A DNA stretch of 5,553 nt from Anaerolineaceae bacterium UBA6086 (lineage in GTDB: Bacteria; Chloroflexota; Anaerolineae; Anaerolineales; Anaerolineaceae): contig DIXG01000045.1 of the NCBI GenBank assembly GCA_002436005.1, positions 683-6,235 on the forward strand, in the 5' to 3' direction. Below the pieces are notes generated by a model. The model did not search any database. It worked only from the letters and a program-made list of their open reading frames with translations, and was not told the origin of the DNA. Positions 1 to 5,553 of this stretch are shown piece after piece. Numbering within the stretch: position 1 is the stretch's first letter; every line of letters starts with the position of its first letter. The translations under genes were made by a program, and so were the position numbers.

Positions 1-660
1 GTCCAATGGCCCATCAAATACGTCTTTTATGACGAAACCCTTTCAGAGCGCGGTCAAATATTGATTGATCAGCTTCGCACAGTTCCTGGACTTGAAATTG
101 AAGAGATTCCGCCCAGCCTGATGGCTGACATCAGCGACACCGAAACCCCACAGGGCATCCTGGCGGTTTTGGAAAAAAAGACGTTGTCGTTACCGCAAAC
201 ACCCTCTTTTCTGATCATCGCCGACCAGATTCGTGACCCGGGCAACATGGGCACCCTGCTGCGAACCGCAGAAGCAGCAGCTGCTGACGGGGTTCTCCTC
301 TGTCCTGGCACTGTGGACGCCTTCTCACCCAAAGTGATCCGTGCAGGCATGGGCGCGCACTTCCATCTCCCCATTTTGGCTGTGGATTGGGGAGAGATCA
401 AAACCATCGCCAACAATATGCCGCTTTACCTGGCTGATTCGGGCGGAGGAAAGTCTCTGTGGGAAGCTGATATGCGCCGCGCCTGTGCATTGCTGATCGG
501 CGGAGAAGCTTTTGGCGCCAGCCCGCAAGGCGAGGAAATTGCGACCGATAAAATCACGATTCCTATGCCAGGCCGGGCTGAATCCCTCAACGCTGCCATT
601 GCTGCAGGAATCCTGATAGCGGAGGTCCTGCGGCAAAGATCCATCTCCAAAAAGGACTGA
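1..660 (+). CDS. SpoU/TrmH-family RNA 2'-O-ribose methyltransferase (5' end outside window)
   Basis: The reading frame is open from base 1 to the TGA at 658-660, giving 219 residues, so the gene begins upstream of the window. Family members are usually about 250-270 residues, so roughly the first 30-50 are missing. Residues 1 to about 58 look like the end of the SpoU substrate-binding domain (SDTETPQGILAV is typical). The SPOUT catalytic domain follows with all three motifs: motif 1 around residues 79-92 (DPGNMGTLLRTAEA, with N82 and the likely catalytic R88), motif 2 around 164-174 (LLIGGEAFGAS, with E169) and motif 3 around 187-203 (IPMPGRAESLN, with S195, L196, N197). The family transfers methyl from S-adenosylmethionine to a ribose 2'-OH in rRNA or tRNA, using a trefoil-knot cofactor site and usually a dimer. 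The exact RNA target cannot be read from the sequence. The DUF711 gene follows two bases after the stop. Confidence 0.93.
   Translation, partial: VQWPIKYVFYDETLSERGQILIDQLRTVPGLEIEEIPPSLMADISDTETPQGILAVLEKKTLSLPQTPSFLIIADQIRDPGNMGTLLRTAEAAAADGVLLCPGTVDAFSPKVIRAGMGAHFHLPILAVDWGEIKTIANNMPLYLADSGGGKSLWEADMRRACALLIGGEAFGASPQGEEIATDKITIPMPGRAESLNAAIAAGILIAEVLRQRSISKKD
653..656 (+). promoter_or_regulatory. Ribosome binding site of the DUF711 gene
   Basis: AGGA lies six bases before the ATG at 663, inside the last codons of the methyltransferase gene. It supports the chosen start and implies that the two genes share one mRNA. Confidence 0.6.
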
Positions 661-662
661 CC

Positions 663-1877
663 ATGCAGATTCGTTCAATCACCCAATTTGCTCATCCACG
701 TTATCCCATTAGCGAACTGGTTTTGCAAAAAGCTGGCACCTTCACCCGCCATGCCAAAGCCGCCTTTGAAAGTGCAGGCTACCCGGTGCAAACTGTGCGG
801 CTTGCCACACCCCCCTTCCCGGATTATTTGCCGCTTGAAGATTTGCCACAGGCAATCACTCAAATGGGAGTGAAAACACATGGCGAAGGGTTTGATTATG
901 TCTCCCTTGGCCCCGCAGACCCGGGTCAAATTGAGGCTTACTCACTTATTCCCCAAATGCTGAAAAACTCCGGTCATCTTTTCTTCAGTGGGCATCTGAC
1001 CACATCTTCAGGCGAGATCAGCCTGCCAGCAGTCAGAGCCTGCGCTGAAGTGATTCATCGCACAGCTCCATTGGAAGCAAATGGTTTTGCCAATCTCCGC
1101 TTTGCAGCCCTGGCAAACGTGCCGCCTTTCTCTCCTTTCTTCCCGGCAGCCTATCACCAAGGAAAAGCGCCAGCCTTTGCGTTAGCGCTTGAAGCAGCGG
1201 ATCTTGCCGTCACTGCCTTCTCTGAAGCCACATCGCTCCGCGAAGCTCAAAGTCAGCTGATTGAGACAATCGAAAAGCATGCAAAAAACCTGCAGGCTAT
1301 CGCACAAACGCTGGAAAACGCCTATCAAATGGAATTCAAGGGGATCGATTTTTCACTCGCTCCATTCCCAAAGCAAACGATCTCGATCGGGCACGCTTTG
1401 GAAAAGCTGGGGGTCCCTGCGCTGGGACTCCACGGCAGCCTTGCAGCAGCCGCTTTCTTGATGGATACGCTGGACCGGGCAGAATTTAAGCGCACCGGTT
1501 TCTGCGGGTTAATGCTCCCCCTGCTGGAAGATACCACCCTTTCGCAACGTGGGGCAGAGGGCACCCTGAGCGTCAGCGATCTGCTGCTCTACTCTGCAGT
1601 GTGCGGCACAGGGCTCGATACCATCCCACTTCCAGGGGATATCACACCAGACCAGATCCAGGCTGTGCTGCTCGATCTCGCCGCCCTCTCATCGCGTCTG
1701 GCAAAACCCCTCACAGCCCGCTTAATGCCCATCCCTGGCAAAAAAGCCGGCGATGAAACCGGCTTCGACTTCGCATTTTTTGCCAACAGCAGGGTGTTAG
1801 CCCTGCCTGCTCAACCTTTGACCGGGCTTCTGGCAGGCGGTGAAACTTTCACCATCCAGCCAAAGCGCAAGGATTAG
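663..1877 (+). CDS. DUF711 / UPF0210 family protein
   Basis: This complete 404-residue protein ends at TAG 1875-1877. The ATG at 663 is two bases after the upstream stop and has an AGGA six bases before it. Assignment to DUF711 (UPF0210, named 'PFL family protein' in some databases) rests on the N-terminal IRSITQF segment, GIDFSLAPFP at residues 227-236, TGFCGLMLPLLED at about 278-290, and LLLYSAVCGTGLDTIPLPGD at about 307-326. The length is in the family range. No glycyl-radical loop (RVxGY type) is present near the C terminus, so any resemblance to pyruvate formate-lyase would be in fold only. C281 and C314 lie inside the two best conserved blocks and G/D-rich turns follow C314, so a ligand site there is plausible but unproven. 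No signal peptide or membrane segment is seen, so it is probably cytoplasmic. The biochemical function of the family is, to my knowledge, unknown. Confidence 0.85.
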   Translation: MQIRSITQFAHPRYPISELVLQKAGTFTRHAKAAFESAGYPVQTVRLATPPFPDYLPLEDLPQAITQMGVKTHGEGFDYVSLGPADPGQIEAYSLIPQMLKNSGHLFFSGHLTTSSGEISLPAVRACAEVIHRTAPLEANGFANLRFAALANVPPFSPFFPAAYHQGKAPAFALALEAADLAVTAFSEATSLREAQSQLIETIEKHAKNLQAIAQTLENAYQMEFKGIDFSLAPFPKQTISIGHALEKLGVPALGLHGSLAAAAFLMDTLDRAEFKRTGFCGLMLPLLEDTTLSQRGAEGTLSVSDLLLYSAVCGTGLDTIPLPGDITPDQIQAVLLDLAALSSRLAKPLTARLMPIPGKKAGDETGFDFAFFANSRVLALPAQPLTGLLAGGETFTIQPKRKD

Positions 1878-1909
1878 GTCAGCAGAACAATTTTACTCTC
1901 TGCAGAACC

Positions 1910-2503
1910 TCAGGGTTGAATCCGTCCTCCGGATTCCCCTTCAATCCGCCAGTAAGCGGAACCATTTTGTGTCCGATCCAGGTAACCAACAGAAATCAAA
2001 TCACGCCGCAAACCAGAAATATCCTCATGCAGCCCGCCAATCACCTGGTTGACCTCTTTTTCTGTATAGGTGCGCCCAAATTCAAAGTGATCTGCCAGGT
2101 ACCGCAAGATCACGTCTAATTTCCGGTGATTGGTGGGCAGTTGACGGATGCTGCCATCTGCATTCAAATTAATTTTCAAAATTTCCCGATCATAGGCTTT
2201 CCGATCAAGGTCTTCAACCACCTTCGGCAGCGTATCCTCAGCTAAAAGCTGCCTTGCAAGCGCTTCGATTGCGCCAGTTTCCAGGTGATAAACGTTGTAA
2301 TAGCCATCCACCCTGGCACGCACCAGTCCAATCTCACTCAATTTAGCCAGATGATGCGATACAGTGGATGCGCTCAGCGACAATATGGCAGCCAGTTCTT
2401 CCACACTGGCCTCTTTCTGCGCCAGCAAACCCACAATCTTAAGCCGATTTGCATCTGAAAGCGCTTTGAAAAAGCTCAATAAGATTTCTGTTTGGTTTTC
2501 CAT
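1910..2503 (-). CDS. ArsR-type winged-helix regulator with C-terminal DUF2087
   Basis: This 197-residue protein starts at ATG 2503-2501, with AAGGAG four bases upstream, and ends at TGA 1912-1910. Residues about 8-80 form an ArsR-type winged helix: FFKALSDANRLKIVGLLA leads in, the recognition helix is at about 44-61 (SASTVSHHLAKLSEIGLV), and the wing is around 63-74 (DGYYNVYHL). Residues about 119-187 match DUF2087 (HRKLDVILRYLADHFEFGRTYTEKEVN, then LRRDLISVGYLDR and AYWR). DUF2087 is often found alone or behind HTH domains, and its ligand is not known. The protein has no cysteine at all, and the ELCVCDL metal motif of classical ArsR/SmtB is replaced by EASVEELAAIL, so thiol-based metal sensing is excluded; a carboxylate/His metal site or a non-metal signal remains possible. 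It has its own promoter. The gene converges on the DUF711 gene with a 32-bp gap. Confidence 0.9.
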   Translation of the reverse strand: MENQTEILLSFFKALSDANRLKIVGLLAQKEASVEELAAILSLSASTVSHHLAKLSEIGLVRARVDGYYNVYHLETGAIEALARQLLAEDTLPKVVEDLDRKAYDREILKINLNADGSIRQLPTNHRKLDVILRYLADHFEFGRTYTEKEVNQVIGGLHEDISGLRRDLISVGYLDRTQNGSAYWRIEGESGGRIQP

Positions 2504-2507
2504 TCTT

Positions 2508-2513
2508 CTCCTT
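2508..2513 (-). promoter_or_regulatory. Shine-Dalgarno site of the ArsR/DUF2087 gene
   Basis: AAGGAG on the - strand, four bases before ATG 2503. It is a near-perfect anti-16S match and fixes the start of the regulator gene. Confidence 0.8.
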
Positions 2514-2535
2514 TATTTCGATGCATATCAATATA

Positions 2536-2564
2536 AATTTACCAAAATGAAATCAAAGCGTCAA
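2536..2564 (-). promoter_or_regulatory. Promoter of the ArsR/DUF2087 gene
   Basis: On the - strand, TTGACG (2564-2559, 5 of 6 matches to the -35 consensus) is separated by exactly 17 bp from TAAATT (2541-2536, 4 of 6 matches to the -10 consensus). Transcription would start near 2529, leaving a leader of about 25 nt before the ATG at 2503 that contains the AAGGAG. The leader holds short AT-rich self-complementary words (ATATTGATAT, 2535-2526, and ATGCAT) that could be an autoregulatory operator, but this is weak. A perfect tandem repeat ends two bases upstream of the -35 box. Confidence 0.65.
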
Positions 2565-2565
2565 G

Positions 2566-2593
2566 CCGCAAATTATTCGCCGCAAATTATTCG
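2566..2593. repeat. Perfect 14-bp tandem duplication next to the regulator's -35 box
   Basis: CCGCAAATTATTCG occurs twice with no gap and no mismatch (2566-2579 and 2580-2593, + strand). Each copy contains an imperfect 11-bp palindrome, CGAATAATTTG on the - strand, in which the outer C/G pair and the AAT/ATT arms are symmetrical. The block occupies roughly -37 to -64 relative to the predicted start of the regulator transcript. It may be a paired protein-binding site or a chance duplication by replication slippage. Confidence 0.85.
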
Positions 2594-2645
2594 ACTTCCG
2601 CTTTCTATCCTAAATTTTAATTAAATTGAGTTTTCTTTTTGAGGG

Positions 2646-3389
2646 TTATTCAGCCCGAACCTGTTTAAAGTTCACCAGGATCAAATTGCGCTGGCAATCT
2701 TCATACGTTTGAAGTTTATAGGCTAAGGAAAGCGGCAAACCATTGGTGTCAACCAGTTGAATTTGCAATCCGTCTGTGCTCGTCACCACCAGGTCTTCCA
2801 AAGTAAATTCATAGCCCGAGCGGCCATAAACAACTGCATTTTCAGACCCACTGAGCACAAACCGATCAATTGTGAAGCCACCCAACTCGCCATATAAGTG
2901 CAAGGTCAACCCGGTGACTGGTTCTCCCTCCAGATCCCAGACCTGGCCGGCAATCACCAGCCACTCACATCCCAGCTGCGGACGGATCATCACGCTGGGC
3001 ACAGGTTCTGGCTCGCCATCCAAAACAAAGGGATAAAGCTCTGGCGTAGCTATGAAGGTTGCAGAAGGTGTCGGGATCGGCGCAGGTGTATCTGTAGGCT
3101 TGGCGGCGGGTTCAAGGGTTGCAGTGGGGACAAACGCCACCAATTCTGATACCGTTCTGGTCATCTGTCTTTCAGCGATTGTGAACTCAGAGCGATAGGG
3201 ACCCAAACCTAAAGCAAACATCATCAACCAGATCAGTCCTCCAAAAATCCCAAAAAACATGATCACACCAGCAAACCCAAGTCGATTTGGCGGTTCAGGT
3301 GTGCGCGGCGTTGCCATGCTGGGAATATTCTTCTGATTCCCCTGATAACGGTTGCTGATATGCTGTTTGGATGACGGCGGTTTACTCAT
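2646..3389 (-). CDS. Single-pass membrane protein with Pro/Thr linker and extracytoplasmic domain, function unknown
   Basis: The gene encodes 247 residues from ATG 3389-3387 to TAA 2648-2646. Residues 1-36 are polar, Pro-rich and basic (K3, K8, R14, K20, R29, R36). One strongly hydrophobic helix spans about 39-62, so the positive-inside rule puts the N terminus in the cytoplasm and the rest outside. Residues about 87-118 are a low-complexity Pro/Thr/Ala stalk (PTATLEPAAKPTDTPAP and similar). The C-terminal domain, about 138-247, is beta-rich in appearance and begins CEWLVIAGQVWDLEGEPVTGL, reminiscent of carboxypeptidase-regulatory/Ig-like folds. Its only cysteines, C141 and C232, bracket the domain and could form a disulfide. 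The ATG follows the stop of the lipoprotein gene by one base (TGAaATG); AGGTGG (3407-3402) is 12 bases upstream, so translational coupling is likely. M25 is an alternative start that would still precede the helix. I do not recognise a named family. Confidence 0.8.
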   Translation of the reverse strand: MSKPPSSKQHISNRYQGNQKNIPSMATPRTPEPPNRLGFAGVIMFFGIFGGLIWLMMFALGLGPYRSEFTIAERQMTRTVSELVAFVPTATLEPAAKPTDTPAPIPTPSATFIATPELYPFVLDGEPEPVPSVMIRPQLGCEWLVIAGQVWDLEGEPVTGLTLHLYGELGGFTIDRFVLSGSENAVVYGRSGYEFTLEDLVVTSTDGLQIQLVDTNGLPLSLAYKLQTYEDCQRNLILVNFKQVRAE

Positions 3390-3390
3390 T

Positions 3391-4305
3391 TCAGTCGATT
3401 ACCACCTGGATCTCACTCTTCGCTCGCGTTTGTTCTATCCAATTATGGAGGGCAACCCGCTGCAAAGTCAGACGAGCATCAGCCGAGAGAGAACGTTCTT
3501 CACGAGAAAGCACGGTCACGATATGATAGCCAATTTCCGACTCGATAATTTCCGAATGCTCCTCAAGCGCCAGGCTGAATGCGGCTTCTTCAACCGCAGG
3601 AATTAACAGGTAACCTTGCGGAATCCAGCCTAAATATCCCCCCGTGACTGGGTCATACTCAAAAGCCACCTCTTCAAAGTCACGCCCTGAATTCAGACCG
3701 ACCATTGCCCTTTTTGCACCCTCCTCAGTATAGGCAAAGATTTGGCGCAATTCAACCTGTTCCATCTCGGATGGGACCGATTCAGCAATCTTTTCACGTT
3801 GAAAACCAGCCAGGAGCTGCAGTTTCAAAGATTGAAATAAGTCCGCTTCAGAGTAACCCCATTCAGCCATCCACGCAGCCAGGTCCACTTCCGATGCCAG
3901 CTCATCCAGCCGATCCTGCACAGCCTGGTCACTGATCACTGCCCCTTCCTCGCGCGCCGCCTGTGCCAGCAAGACCTGGTCGATCAAATCGTTCAAGACC
4001 ACGTCACGCGCGGCCGAATCACTTTCCACTGTCAAGCCCATTGCTTCCTGGGCTTGAAGATATCGTGCCAGTTCACCTTCAAACCAGTTCAGGGGGACCG
4101 GCTCGCCATTCACAATCGCTGCCGCAGGGATTGGTGTGGCCGTGGGCTCAGCCAGGGTTGGGGTGGCAGTTGGCGCTTCAGGCAAAATTGTCTCCACAAC
4201 CTCAGGTGTTGCAGCTTTAGAACAGGCAGATAATGATAACAATAAAATAAAAATCCAAAGAAAGGATTTTGTCAATTTTGTTTGTTTGGTCAGCATGGTG
4301 TTCAT
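3391..4305 (-). CDS. Parvulin-type (PpiC/PrsA/SurA-like) peptidyl-prolyl isomerase lipoprotein
   Basis: The frame from ATG 4305 to TGA 3393-3391 gives 304 residues. The true start may be the ATG at 4296 (M4), because a promoter overlaps the first ATG and neither has a clear RBS. K7, K10 and K13 precede a hydrophobic stretch (15-25) and lipobox LSAC with C28, so this is a signal-peptidase-II lipoprotein. A Thr/Pro/Ala linker covers about 33-63. A SurA_N-like helical region runs from VNGEPVPLNWFE (65-76) to about 180. The PpiC domain, about 183-270, shows VELRQIFAYTEEGAKRA, GRDFEEVAFEYDPVTGGYLGW and GYHIVTVLSREE. Such proteins assist folding of exported proteins outside the membrane. The first parvulin His (usually in RHIL) is Q188 here, while H261 of GYH is kept, so isomerase activity may be weak and the chaperone role may dominate. 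It lies downstream of terminated groEL and is coupled to the membrane protein gene. Confidence 0.9.
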   Translation of the reverse strand: MNTMLTKQTKLTKSFLWIFILLLSLSACSKAATPEVVETILPEAPTATPTLAEPTATPIPAAAIVNGEPVPLNWFEGELARYLQAQEAMGLTVESDSAARDVVLNDLIDQVLLAQAAREEGAVISDQAVQDRLDELASEVDLAAWMAEWGYSEADLFQSLKLQLLAGFQREKIAESVPSEMEQVELRQIFAYTEEGAKRAMVGLNSGRDFEEVAFEYDPVTGGYLGWIPQGYLLIPAVEEAAFSLALEEHSEIIESEIGYHIVTVLSREERSLSADARLTLQRVALHNWIEQTRAKSEIQVVID

Positions 4306-4332
4306 TATACCAGCGCTCAGTAAAAATCAAAC
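4304..4332 (-). promoter_or_regulatory. Extended -10 promoter of the lipoprotein gene
   Basis: On the - strand TGG (4312-4310) is followed directly by TATAAT (4309-4304), a perfect extended -10. Upstream, TTTGAT (4331-4326, 16-bp spacer) or TTGATT (4330-4325, 15-bp spacer) is a fair -35; extended -10 promoters tolerate a weak one. The last two bases of the -10 are the A and T of the first ATG (4305), so a transcript begun here would start around 4298-4296, at the second ATG. The site lies just after the groEL terminator, as expected for a new transcription unit. Confidence 0.65.
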
Positions 4333-4350
4333 AGGGCTTGTAGCAGGGTA

Positions 4351-4382
4351 ATAAAAAGGCTGGCTCGATGTCGAGCCAGCCT
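4351..4382 (-). terminator. Rho-independent terminator of groEL
   Basis: The arms 4371-4381 and 4358-4368 form a perfect 11-bp GC-rich stem (GGCTGGCTCGA on the - strand) around a CA centre; an added A-T pair at 4382/4357 makes 12. The tip would open to a tetraloop. On the - strand it is followed at once by TTTTTATT (4357-4350). It begins 22 bases after the groEL stop codon. On the + strand no T run follows the stem, so it acts in the groEL direction only. Confidence 0.95.
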
Positions 4383-4404
4383 CTTGAATTGTTCAGTTAG
4401 CGGG

Positions 4405-5553
4405 TTAGAAACCACCCATCCCACCACCCATTCCCATGCCACCACCGGGCATCGGGGCTTCCTTCTCAGGGATATCGGTGATCAGAGCTTCGGTGGTCAG
4501 GATCATGGCAGCGATCGAAGCTGCATTCTCCAGGGCACCGCGGGTCACCTTTGCAGGGTCAATCACGCCGCCCTTGACCATGTCAACATATTCCTCAGTC
4601 AGAACATCATAACCGATTCGATTGTTCTTTTCCTTAGCCTGTGCCTGTCGCACGTTCTCGACGACCACAGAACCGTCTTTACCGGCATTTTCTGCAATCT
4701 TGCGCATCGGGATCTCAAGTGAATTGCGAACGATATTGACGCCGATTTGCGCATCGCTGCTGTCCATCTTGACATCATCCAGTGCTTTGATAGCATTGAT
4801 CAATGCAACACCGCCACCGGGAACGATACCTTCTTCAACTGCAGCACGCGTAGCCGAAAGAGCATCTTCAACGCGATGTTTCTTCTCTTTAAGTTCGGTT
4901 TCAGTTGCCGCACCCACACGGATGATTGCCACACCACCGGAAAGCTTCGCCAGGCGTTCCTGCAGTTTCTCGCGATCATAGTCGCTGGTGCTGTTTTCAA
5001 TTTCAACACGAATCTGTTCAATTCGGCCTTTGATTGCGCCGCCATCACCCTTGCCGCCAATAATGGTGGTATCATCTTTGGTGCTTGCAACTTTTTCAGC
5101 CTGACCCAGGTCATCAATGACCACGGTTTCAAGCTTGCGGCCGGTTTCTTCCGAAATCACGGTTGCGCCTGTGAGGATGGCAATGTCCTGCAGCATCGCT
5201 TTGCGGCGATCGCCAAATCCAGGAGCCTTGATCGCCAAGACGTTGAGCATGCCGCGCAATTTGTTGAGAACCAGTGTCGCCAGTGCTTCGCCATCGATGT
5301 CTTCAGCAATGATCAGCAGCTCGCGCTTACCAACCTGAACCATTTTCTCCAGCAATGGAACGATGTCGCTTGCTGCAGAAATTTTCTTGTCATAAACCAG
5401 CACCTTGGGCTCTTCAATCACAGCTTCCATGGTTTCTGGTTCTGTGACGAAGTAGGGTGAAATGTAGCCACGATCGAATTGCATACCTTCAACATATTCG
5501 GTCTCAAATTGCAAACCGCGTGATTCTTCAACCGTGATCACACCGTCTTTGCC
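4405..5553 (-). CDS. groEL: Chaperonin GroEL, 60 kDa subunit (5' end outside window)
   Basis: The frame is open from base 5553 (first full codon Gly) to TAA 4407-4405, giving 382 residues. The first visible residues, GKDGVITVEE, align with about residue 170 of E. coli GroEL, so roughly the first 170 (most of the equatorial N-terminal part and first hinge) lie beyond the window. Visible are EGMQFDRGYISPYF at the start of the apical domain, APGFGDRRKAMLQDIA, TSDYDREKLQERLAKLSGG at the second hinge, and the equatorial block VEDALSATRAAVEEGIVPGGGVALI, which keeps the catalytic Asp (D398 in E. coli) and the GGG loop. The C-terminal tail is Gly/Met-rich and ends in GGMGGF rather than the GGMM of E. 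coli. GroEL forms the double-ring ATP-dependent folding chamber with GroES in the cytoplasm. groES and any CIRCE or heat-shock operator would be upstream, outside this window. A strong terminator follows. Confidence 0.98.
   Translation of the reverse strand, partial: GKDGVITVEESRGLQFETEYVEGMQFDRGYISPYFVTEPETMEAVIEEPKVLVYDKKISAASDIVPLLEKMVQVGKRELLIIAEDIDGEALATLVLNKLRGMLNVLAIKAPGFGDRRKAMLQDIAILTGATVISEETGRKLETVVIDDLGQAEKVASTKDDTTIIGGKGDGGAIKGRIEQIRVEIENSTSDYDREKLQERLAKLSGGVAIIRVGAATETELKEKKHRVEDALSATRAAVEEGIVPGGGVALINAIKALDDVKMDSSDAQIGVNIVRNSLEIPMRKIAENAGKDGSVVVENVRQAQAKEKNNRIGYDVLTEEYVDMVKGGVIDPAKVTRGALENAASIAAMILTTEALITDIPEKEAPMPGGGMGMGGGMGGF

Larger units (their letters stand above)
2504..2645. 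other. AT-rich intergenic region between membrane protein gene and regulator gene
   Basis: This 142-bp gap carries the regulator's RBS, its promoter and the 14-bp tandem repeat. Its left-over part (about 2600-2645) is very AT-rich and includes the perfect palindrome TTTAATTAAA (2616-2625). No GC-rich hairpin followed by a T run is visible on the - strand, so transcripts from the upstream membrane protein gene may read through into the regulator gene. Confidence 0.7.

Noticed and set aside
1739..1877. Glycyl-radical site at the C terminus of the DUF711 protein
   Set aside because: No RVxGY-like loop exists near the C terminus, so there is no support for a glycyl radical enzyme despite the 'PFL' family label.
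1878..1909. Possible bidirectional terminator between the convergent DUF711 and regulator genes
   Set aside because: Only a 5-bp match (GCAGA 1882-1886 with TCTGC 1899-1903) and no proper T run; too weak to call.
2616..2625. TTTAATTAAA palindrome as an operator or terminator
   Set aside because: It is a short AT-only palindrome in a very AT-rich stretch, easily due to chance, with no GC stem.
3963..4351. Overlapping + strand open frames opposite the lipoprotein gene
   Set aside because: They are antisense shadows of the signal peptide, linker and SurA-like region, which give a coherent lipoprotein on the other strand.
4371..4381. The inverted repeat at 4358-4381 as a mobile-element end or regulatory operator
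   Set aside because: Its position just after groEL, its GC-rich stem and the following T run are fully explained by an intrinsic terminator.
4747..5460. A 237-codon open frame on the + strand opposite groEL
   Set aside because: It lies wholly antisense to an unmistakable groEL, has a Cys/Phe/Asn-rich composition typical of antisense translation of a conserved gene, and has no RBS or family resemblance.

Overview
The window looks like ordinary chromosomal DNA from an uncultured-type bacterium, most likely a Chloroflexota member of the Anaerolineae. That placement is inference. It rests on moderate GC, a parvulin-like lipoprotein and a single-pass surface protein that both carry Thr/Pro-rich 'PTATPT'-style linkers, an ArsR-type regulator fused to DUF2087, and a GroEL with a Gly/Met-rich tail. 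No mobile element, CRISPR array, tRNA or rRNA was seen.

Layout. The left third is on the + strand. It holds the 3' part of a SpoU/TrmH-family RNA 2'-O-ribose methyltransferase (1-660), then, two bases later, a complete DUF711/UPF0210-family gene (663-1877). These two converge on the rest of the window, which is all on the - strand. Read in the direction of transcription (right to left), that part holds the 3' two thirds of groEL (5553-4405) with a strong intrinsic terminator, a promoter, a parvulin-type (PpiC/PrsA/SurA-like) lipoprotein (4305-3391), a membrane-anchored protein of unknown function one base after it (3389-2646), a 142-bp AT-rich regulatory gap, and an ArsR-HTH/DUF2087 regulator (2503-1910).

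Functional picture. GroEL is terminated cleanly, so the parvulin-like lipoprotein and the membrane protein form their own two-gene unit. Both products should sit on the outer face of the membrane: one anchored by lipid, one by a single N-terminal helix, each with a flexible spacer. The regulator has its own recognisable promoter and ribosome binding site.

Points that deserve a second look: (i) a perfect extended -10 (TGGTATAAT) overlaps the first ATG of the lipoprotein gene and lies 7 nt before a second in-frame ATG, which suggests a leaderless mRNA; (ii) a perfect 14-bp tandem duplication sits directly against the -35 box of the regulator's promoter; (iii) Gln replaces the first parvulin active-site His in the lipoprotein; (iv) the membrane protein is unassigned and translationally linked to the lipoprotein; (v) the DUF711 protein is tightly coupled to an RNA methyltransferase. 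I see no strong evidence for a wholly new multi-gene system here.
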